Assembly: GCA_026014485.1 (NCBI GenBank)
Contig: JAOZIE010000001.1
Span: 3,336 to 67,335, forward strand
Direction of reading: 5' to 3'
DNA from: Candidatus Bathyarchaeota archaeon
GTDB taxonomy: Archaea; Thermoproteota; Bathyarchaeia; Bathyarchaeales; Bathycorpusculaceae
Length of the DNA stretch: 64,000 bases
Made by a program: the position numbers and the translations under genes. Of the stretch, positions 58,338-64,000 are shown piece after piece. The notes below the pieces were generated by a model. It was not told the DNA's origin, searched no databases, and saw nothing but the letters and a program-made list of their open reading frames with translations. Position 1 is the stretch's first letter. The number at the start of each line of letters is the position of its first letter.

Positions 58338-59006
58338 ATGGATAGAAAAAAATTTTTAACCAGTGTATTGGTCATTCTGTTAATGCTTTCGGGAACTGTG
58401 GCATTGATGGTTTTGTCCACCTGGAAGAGAAAACCTGCTTCAGAAACAATCCGCGTTGCCTGCGTTGGTGACAGTCTTACGCAGTCGACCGTTTATCCAT
58501 ATGAGCTAAGGAGACTGCTTGGCGCAAACTACACGGTCAGAAACTTTGGAGTTGGCTCTACAACGGTTCTTCTCAACACTGATACTGCATACATGAATAC
58601 AAGTATGTTCCAAAAAGCCTTGGAGTTCCAGCCGAACATAGTCATCATTATGCTGGGAACAAATGATGCTCAGCCAAACCTTGAAGTATTCAACGCAAGC
58701 TTCGTGGGGGACTACGTGAAGTTGGTGGCTGCGTTCCAAGAGCTCCTAAGTAATCCCAGAATATGGGCAGTTCTGCCACCGCCGATTTTCAGCAATCAAT
58801 CAGGCAAGATAGACCCCCAATACTTCGAGCTCACATTAATTCCAAACATAAAACAGGCTGCAAATGAAACAGATGTGCTGTTAATCGACGTCTATTCGGC
58901 TTTGACCAACTACTCCGAAGACTTCCCGGACGGAGTCCACCCCAATGATGCAGCCGCAAAGATCATCGCTAATACGATATATGAGACGTTAATCCTCAAT
59001 CTTTGA
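58338..59006 (+). CDS. SGNH/GDSL hydrolase, secreted or membrane-anchored (copy 2)
   Basis: 'RVACVGDSLTQSTVYP', 'NFGVGSTTVLL', 'IIMLGTNDAQ', 'FPDGVHPND'. Confidence 0.93.
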   Translation: MDRKKFLTSVLVILLMLSGTVALMVLSTWKRKPASETIRVACVGDSLTQSTVYPYELRRLLGANYTVRNFGVGSTTVLLNTDTAYMNTSMFQKALEFQPNIVIIMLGTNDAQPNLEVFNASFVGDYVKLVAAFQELLSNPRIWAVLPPPIFSNQSGKIDPQYFELTLIPNIKQAANETDVLLIDVYSALTNYSEDFPDGVHPNDAAAKIIANTIYETLILNL

Positions 59007-59140
59007 GGGGATATGCCGATGTGTGTCGTTTTAAACTGTAGTTTGTGAGAAGAGAAACAAGAAGTGCCTGTGTTAAGGCTGTTTGGCAACTTGTACAAAC
59101 TGGTTTGTGATACAAAGTTATATTAGTTACAGAGTAGTTT

Positions 59141-59785
59141 GTGTATTTGAGGTTCAAGTTGTTGAGTGACACCCCCAACCTAAAGGAAATCGAAAAAAAG
59201 GCATACATCTCATATCATCGGGACGGCTTGCTTGACATATTCGTCGGCGTATACATACTGGGATTCGGCTTAGGAATATTCATAAACATACTCTGGGAAT
59301 CCAGTTTCGGGTCAATAATGCCTGCCATCCTCATTGCGGTGATACTGCCCCTGTGGATTGCGGCGAAACGGAAAATCACGATGCCCAGAATCGGCTTTGT
59401 CAAATTCGGAGGGCAAGGCACAAACAGATTCATGGCAGTCTTACTGGGGTTTATGGTAGCAGGCATAGGCGTCATGTTCGTTTTCACACTCGCACTAACT
59501 CAAAGACCAGAATGGATAAACGTACTTTTCCAAAACGGGTTAATTGTCGTGGGCACCGCCAGCTTAGCTGTCTGCGTTCTATTTGGGTATTCGATGGGAC
59601 TCAAACGACTGTACGCTTACGGAGTGCTGAGCCTGGTTCTTTTCGTGATTGGACACTTTCTGGGAGTTTTCTTTGCATACATACTCTTGGCGCTGGGACT
59701 GGCAATAATTTCAAATGGCGCGTTTCTGCTGATGAAGTTCGTAAGAAAATATCCCCTGCAAGGTGGAAAAGCACTTGCCGACTAA
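59141..59785 (+). CDS. Multi-TM membrane protein, hypothetical (start probably at a TTG near 59162)
   Basis: ~6 hydrophobic segments; 3' end overlaps the regulator gene. Confidence 0.75.
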   Translation: MYLRFKLLSDTPNLKEIEKKAYISYHRDGLLDIFVGVYILGFGLGIFINILWESSFGSIMPAILIAVILPLWIAAKRKITMPRIGFVKFGGQGTNRFMAVLLGFMVAGIGVMFVFTLALTQRPEWINVLFQNGLIVVGTASLAVCVLFGYSMGLKRLYAYGVLSLVLFVIGHFLGVFFAYILLALGLAIISNGAFLLMKFVRKYPLQGGKALAD

Positions 59786-60086
59786 CAACCCAGGCATCCA
59801 AAACATTGACCGATTAATACATGAACCAGCCCGACTAACCATAATAGCACAGCTCTACGTCATCCAAAGCGCAGACTTCCTGTTTCTTCAGCACCAAACT
59901 CAGATGACACCAGGAAACCTTTCAGCTCACCTAAGTAAACTAGAAGAAGCAGGATACGTCGAGGTAATCAAGGAATTCATCGAAAGAAAACCCCACACCG
60001 CACTTGCCTTAACAAGCAAGGGGCGTGCCGCCTTCAAAGAGTACCTGCGAAACATAAAGCAGTTTGTTGAAAAGCTTCCCGAATAA
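59763..60086 (+). CDS. Winged-helix transcriptional regulator
   Basis: 'IHEPARLTIIAQLYVIQSADFLFLQHQTQMTPGNLSAHLSKLEEAGYVEVIKEF'. Confidence 0.9.
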   Translation: MEKHLPTNNPGIQNIDRLIHEPARLTIIAQLYVIQSADFLFLQHQTQMTPGNLSAHLSKLEEAGYVEVIKEFIERKPHTALALTSKGRAAFKEYLRNIKQFVEKLPE

Positions 60087-60134
60087 CCCTCATTTTCCCC
60101 ACTTTTCAAGTCGAAAGAGGGGAAGGTTCAGGTT

Positions 60135-61820
60135 TTATCGCAGGTATGCTTCTGTGATGTAGCGGCGCATCATGCGGTCTGTGTTGAAGTAGTACGCGAC
60201 TTTGCCTATGCTGCTCTTCATCATCGCTGTCCAAGCGTCCCGGTCATCGTAGAATTTGGGGGCAACAAGGTACCTGAGCTTGTTGAATAGGTCATCCAGC
60301 TCGCTTTTTCTACGTTCCTCTTCCGAGATTTCCTGTTCAGGAGACGGACCAATCGCCCAGCCAGTAATGCCTTCCATGCAGCCTTCAATCCACCAGCCAT
60401 CCAAGACGCTGAAGTTCAAGACTCCGTTGTGGGCAGCTTTCATGCCGCTGGTTCCCGACGCTTCCATGGGCGGCAGCGGAGTGTTCAGCCAGACATCAAC
60501 GCCTGAGGTGAGTTTGGCGGCTATCTGCATATCATAGTTTTCAAGGTAAACAACTTTCAGCTCGTCTCTGAGTTGCCGCTTATACCAGAAAATCTCCCGA
60601 ATCAAATCCTTACCGCCGATGTCTCGGGGGTGCGCTTTTCCCGCGAACACAAGCTGCAGCGGTCTAGCCTTGTTTATATCCCTGAGCTTTTTGAGGTCAG
60701 AAAAAATCAGTTTCGCCCGCTTATACCCTGTAGTTCGACGCGCAAAACCCAACGTTAAGGCGTCTTCGCTGAGTTTCTCGCCTGTTTTCTCTTCGATATA
60801 AGCTATAAGGTTCTTTTTGTTTTCCATGTGGGCTGCCCAGATGTCGCAGAGAGGAACCTTGGCGATTCTCACCAGCAGGTCAGGTTCGCTTGCCCAGCCT
60901 GGAATGTACTTGTCAAAGAGCTTATGGAAGCTTTGGCTGGTCCACGTATTGGAGTGCACGCCGTTTGTTATGGCGCGTATCGCGTAGTGGGGGAAAAGCT
61001 TTAGGGAAAGTTTCATGTGGGCTTTGGTTACGCCGTTTTGGAAGCCGCTCAGGTTCAAAGCCAGCAACGTCATGTTCAGTTTATCGTCGCCGCCTATCTC
61101 CCTTATGACTTGGGTGGGAAATTCGCTTCCAAGCACTTGCCGCACCAGTTCATAGGAAAACCTGTCAAACGCCGCTTCAACGGGCGTGTGCGTAGTGAAT
61201 ATGCAGTGCCGCCTAACGCGGTCGATGTCCATTTCGTATCTCTGCAGCAACTCCAGCGTCAACAGAGCAGAGTGCCCCTCATTCATGTGGTACTTGCTGA
61301 TGCGGTAACCCAGCGCCTCCAACATTCGGGTGCCGCCTATCCCCAGAACCGCCTCCTGCTTCAAACGGTATTGGTCGTCGCCTCCGTAGAGCGTGTCGGT
61401 TATTCTGCGGTCTTCAGCGGCGTTCCCCTCAACATCCGTATCAAGGAAAAGTATCGGAACCGTTCCGCCTATTGTGCTCTTGTAGTCGTAAATCCAAGCT
61501 TGAACCGTCACTTTTCCGCGTTCAATCTCGATTTCAACGGTTTTCGGAGCCAAATCCAGAAGTGCTTTGGGGTTCCATTCATCTGTTGACTCCGTTTGGT
61601 CACCTGAATCAGAAAGCTTCTGCTGGAGGTAGCCTTTCCTGCTGACAAGCGTCACGGCAACCATGGGCACAGATAAATCGGCGCTGGAGCGGATGGTGTC
61701 CCCTGCGAGCACGCCTAAACCGCCGCTGTATGTGGGAATGTCGTTTCTTATTCCGATTTCCATTGAGAAATACGCTATTTTGTAATCGTGCATAGGACTG
61801 CTAACCATTAAATCCACCAT
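60135..61820 (-). CDS. Alpha-glucan (glycogen) phosphorylase, short archaeal type
   Basis: '[34 protein letters not shown]', '[16 protein letters not shown]', '[19 protein letters not shown]', '[28 protein letters not shown]'. Confidence 0.95.
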   Translation of the reverse strand: MVDLMVSSPMHDYKIAYFSMEIGIRNDIPTYSGGLGVLAGDTIRSSADLSVPMVAVTLVSRKGYLQQKLSDSGDQTESTDEWNPKALLDLAPKTVEIEIERGKVTVQAWIYDYKSTIGGTVPILFLDTDVEGNAAEDRRITDTLYGGDDQYRLKQEAVLGIGGTRMLEALGYRISKYHMNEGHSALLTLELLQRYEMDIDRVRRHCIFTTHTPVEAAFDRFSYELVRQVLGSEFPTQVIREIGGDDKLNMTLLALNLSGFQNGVTKAHMKLSLKLFPHYAIRAITNGVHSNTWTSQSFHKLFDKYIPGWASEPDLLVRIAKVPLCDIWAAHMENKKNLIAYIEEKTGEKLSEDALTLGFARRTTGYKRAKLIFSDLKKLRDINKARPLQLVFAGKAHPRDIGGKDLIREIFWYKRQLRDELKVVYLENYDMQIAAKLTSGVDVWLNTPLPPMEASGTSGMKAAHNGVLNFSVLDGWWIEGCMEGITGWAIGPSPEQEISEEERRKSELDDLFNKLRYLVAPKFYDDRDAWTAMMKSSIGKVAYYFNTDRMMRRYITEAYLR

Positions 61821-62062
61821 GAAACCTTAATCAGATGTCATCTAAACCGATTGCCTGTTCGCTTCGAGAGAGACTTCAAACCGCCATAGCAGTTCTCAAA
61901 GCCGTATATAGACTTTTAAAACACCCAACAACACCTGTTCTCATCACTTTAAAACCTAAAGAGAACGGATGCCCCAATTAGATTCTTGTTTTTGGGCTGT
62001 TTTTTCTTCATGCACAAGTTTCTTAAGCCCCTGCAGGCAACAGTTAGTTGCAGTGACGGCTT

Positions 62063-62758
62063 ATGGTTGTCGCGGGAAAAATTTTCAAGTTAACCCAACT
62101 CATCTCGATGGCGGATGTCGCCTCCAAACTCAACGGTTTCCACGTCGAAGAGGACTTTGAGGAAGGCAACTACAAATTTAAACTAATAACTGAAGTTGTG
62201 GGCTTGGAGGCTAAACGGGATGTGCTTAGCGGAACCTACTCAAACGACACCATAACGCACGTTTTCCACCGAGGCACCATGGCGCAGCTGCCCCAAACCG
62301 TGGAGGCGACGTTTAGCTTCGCCAAAGCAGAGGACACAACTTTTTTGACGGTTGTGGAGAAGAAGCGAGTAGCCAACTTCATCGCCAACAAGCTCAGCCA
62401 AATCCTCTTCGAGAAAGCCGGCGCCATAACAGAAGCAAAAATCACTCCTGAAACGCTCAAGGCATTCCACGACAGAAACCCTGAAGAGACAAAAATCACG
62501 TTCTTTGACAACGTGGACATCCCCAACGTTGAGAAGCTGAGTCTCTATGGTCCAGACTTAAACAACACCTCACTGTTTGGGGACTATATGAAGCACGGTA
62601 ACCTCTGGTACGTCGTGGGACGCTCCAAAGAAACAGGCTACGTGGTGGGTATAACGCGAGATGCGTCGGTGACGATTTTCAATTTGACAGACAAAAGCAA
62701 GTATGTTCAATACGTAGCCAAAGAGATCTACCCCCTGATACGCTCAACCCCCAAATAA
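62063..62758 (+). CDS. Hypothetical protein
   Basis: 231 aa, compositionally normal; no recognised family. Confidence 0.7.
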   Translation: MVVAGKIFKLTQLISMADVASKLNGFHVEEDFEEGNYKFKLITEVVGLEAKRDVLSGTYSNDTITHVFHRGTMAQLPQTVEATFSFAKAEDTTFLTVVEKKRVANFIANKLSQILFEKAGAITEAKITPETLKAFHDRNPEETKITFFDNVDIPNVEKLSLYGPDLNNTSLFGDYMKHGNLWYVVGRSKETGYVVGITRDASVTIFNLTDKSKYVQYVAKEIYPLIRSTPK

Positions 62759-62821
62759 TCTTGCTATTGCTGACGGGTAAATTCTGATGCTGCATAATTT
62801 GAATCAAGCAGTTTTAATCCA

Positions 62822-64000
62822 CTATTTGACTTTTTCCAGCCGTAGCGTGTTTAGCAGCAGCAGCATGGTTACGCCGTCGTCGCCTGCGATGACCGTCGCC
62901 AGCAACCCAGTTACGCCGATTACGCCAAGGGCACCCAGAACGAGCTTAATTACCAGTGACGCCGCGATATTTTGTTTGGCGATGCCCATGGTTTTTTCGC
63001 TTAGACGGATAAGGTAGGGTATCTGCGCCAGTTCATCTTTCACCAGCACGATATCTGCGGATTCTAAGGCTACGTCTACGCCTGCGGCGCCCATGGCAAT
63101 GCCAACATCCGAGACTGCAAGTGAAGGCGCATCGTTCACGCCATCCCCCACCATAGCCACCAACCCCTGCGTGGCGGTCTTCTGCTTTAAGTCCTCAACT
63201 ATCCGCAGTTTATCCTCGGGGAACAGCCCCGCGTGCACCTCGTCTATCTGCAAGGTTTCGGCGGTTTCTTTGGCGATTTGGGCGCGGTCGCCAGTAAGCA
63301 TGACGGTTTTTATGCCTGCCCTCTTTAGGGAGTCAATTGCGTGCACTGCGTCTTCTCTGACTTCGTCTACAACGCAGACTGAGGCGAGTCCTTCTTTGCC
63401 TACGGAGATGCAAACTGCGGTGTGGGTGTCGCTTTCGCTGATTTGGTAGGCTTCTTTGCAGTTGCATCCGAACTCCCGCATTAACTCGGGGTTGCCCACC
63501 GCCACGAAGTTGCCGTCCACGTAGCCCACGATGCCTTTGCCGGGCACTTCGGTTACGTCAGTGACCGCAAATTTGCTTATGTCGATGCCTTTTTCGGCTG
63601 CTCGGCGCACGATGGCTTTCGCGACGGGGTGGTTGCTGTACTGGTCGATGGCGGCGGCAAACGCCAACGCTTCTTCCTGTGGGCGCTGAACTGACCGAAT
63701 TTCATGCACTGCAGGTCTGCCCAGCGTAAGCGTGCCTGTTTTGTCGAAAACCACCGTTTTTATGCAGGTGAGCTTTTCAACGAAGACGCCGCCTTTGATG
63801 ATGACTCCGCGTTTAGCTGCGATGGTTATCGCTACGAACACGGTTGCGGGAACTGAAATGATAAAGGCGCTGGGGCAGGAAACCACCAGCAGAATCAGCG
63901 AACGGTAAACCCAAGTTTCATAGCCTCCGCCGAAGAACTGTGGCAACACAGCGGCCACGAAAACCGCGGCAGCGATGACTATGGGAACGTAGATTTTGGC
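62822..64000 (-). CDS. Heavy-metal translocating P-type ATPase (5' part beyond window)
   Basis: 'SCPSAFIISVPATV', 'VFDKTGTLTLGRP', 'MLTGDRAQIAKETAE', 'MVGDGVNDAPSLAVSDVGIAMG'; frame is open to 64000. Confidence 0.95.
   Translation of the reverse strand, partial: AKIYVPIVIAAAVFVAAVLPQFFGGGYETWVYRSLILLVVSCPSAFIISVPATVFVAITIAAKRGVIIKGGVFVEKLTCIKTVVFDKTGTLTLGRPAVHEIRSVQRPQEEALAFAAAIDQYSNHPVAKAIVRRAAEKGIDISKFAVTDVTEVPGKGIVGYVDGNFVAVGNPELMREFGCNCKEAYQISESDTHTAVCISVGKEGLASVCVVDEVREDAVHAIDSLKRAGIKTVMLTGDRAQIAKETAETLQIDEVHAGLFPEDKLRIVEDLKQKTATQGLVAMVGDGVNDAPSLAVSDVGIAMGAAGVDVALESADIVLVKDELAQIPYLIRLSEKTMGIAKQNIAASLVIKLVLGALGVIGVTGLLATVIAGDDGVTMLLLLNTLRLEKVK

Overview
Archaeal chromosomal window, probably from the TACK/Bathyarchaeia side. 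Supporting content: Orc1/Cdc6, pyruvoyl-dependent arginine decarboxylase, TrmB regulators, archaeal-type triosephosphate isomerase, uS10 and an encoded-CCA tRNA. Ordinary content includes moaC-B-A, a tpi/DUF89/glycogen-debranching run, glycogen phosphorylase, a NikR-like regulator next to a ZnuABC-type importer, and many short-spaced operons. Main points for follow-up: (1) an 11-gene locus (37494-49014) that looks like Nuo/Fpo complex I (A,B,CD,H,I,J,K,L,M,M',N), but whose B and D subunits carry hydrogenase-type cysteine motifs (CNGCDIE; RICGICxxxH and DPCFSCTDR), so it is better read as an energy-converting [NiFe]-hydrogenase on a full complex-I-like membrane arm with a duplicated antiporter subunit; (2) a compact operon with a short SMC5-like/coalescin-like ATPase plus two uncharacterised partner proteins, one resembling a tandem winged-helix (KITE-like) subunit; (3) a small decayed integrative element in tRNA-Ser(TGA), bounded by a 33-bp imperfect direct repeat of the tRNA 3' end, with a tyrosine-recombinase C-terminal remnant; (4) candidate operator arrays upstream of an ArsR-type regulator and of the NikR/Znu locus. 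All calls come from reading the sequence and the supplied translations. No database search was run.
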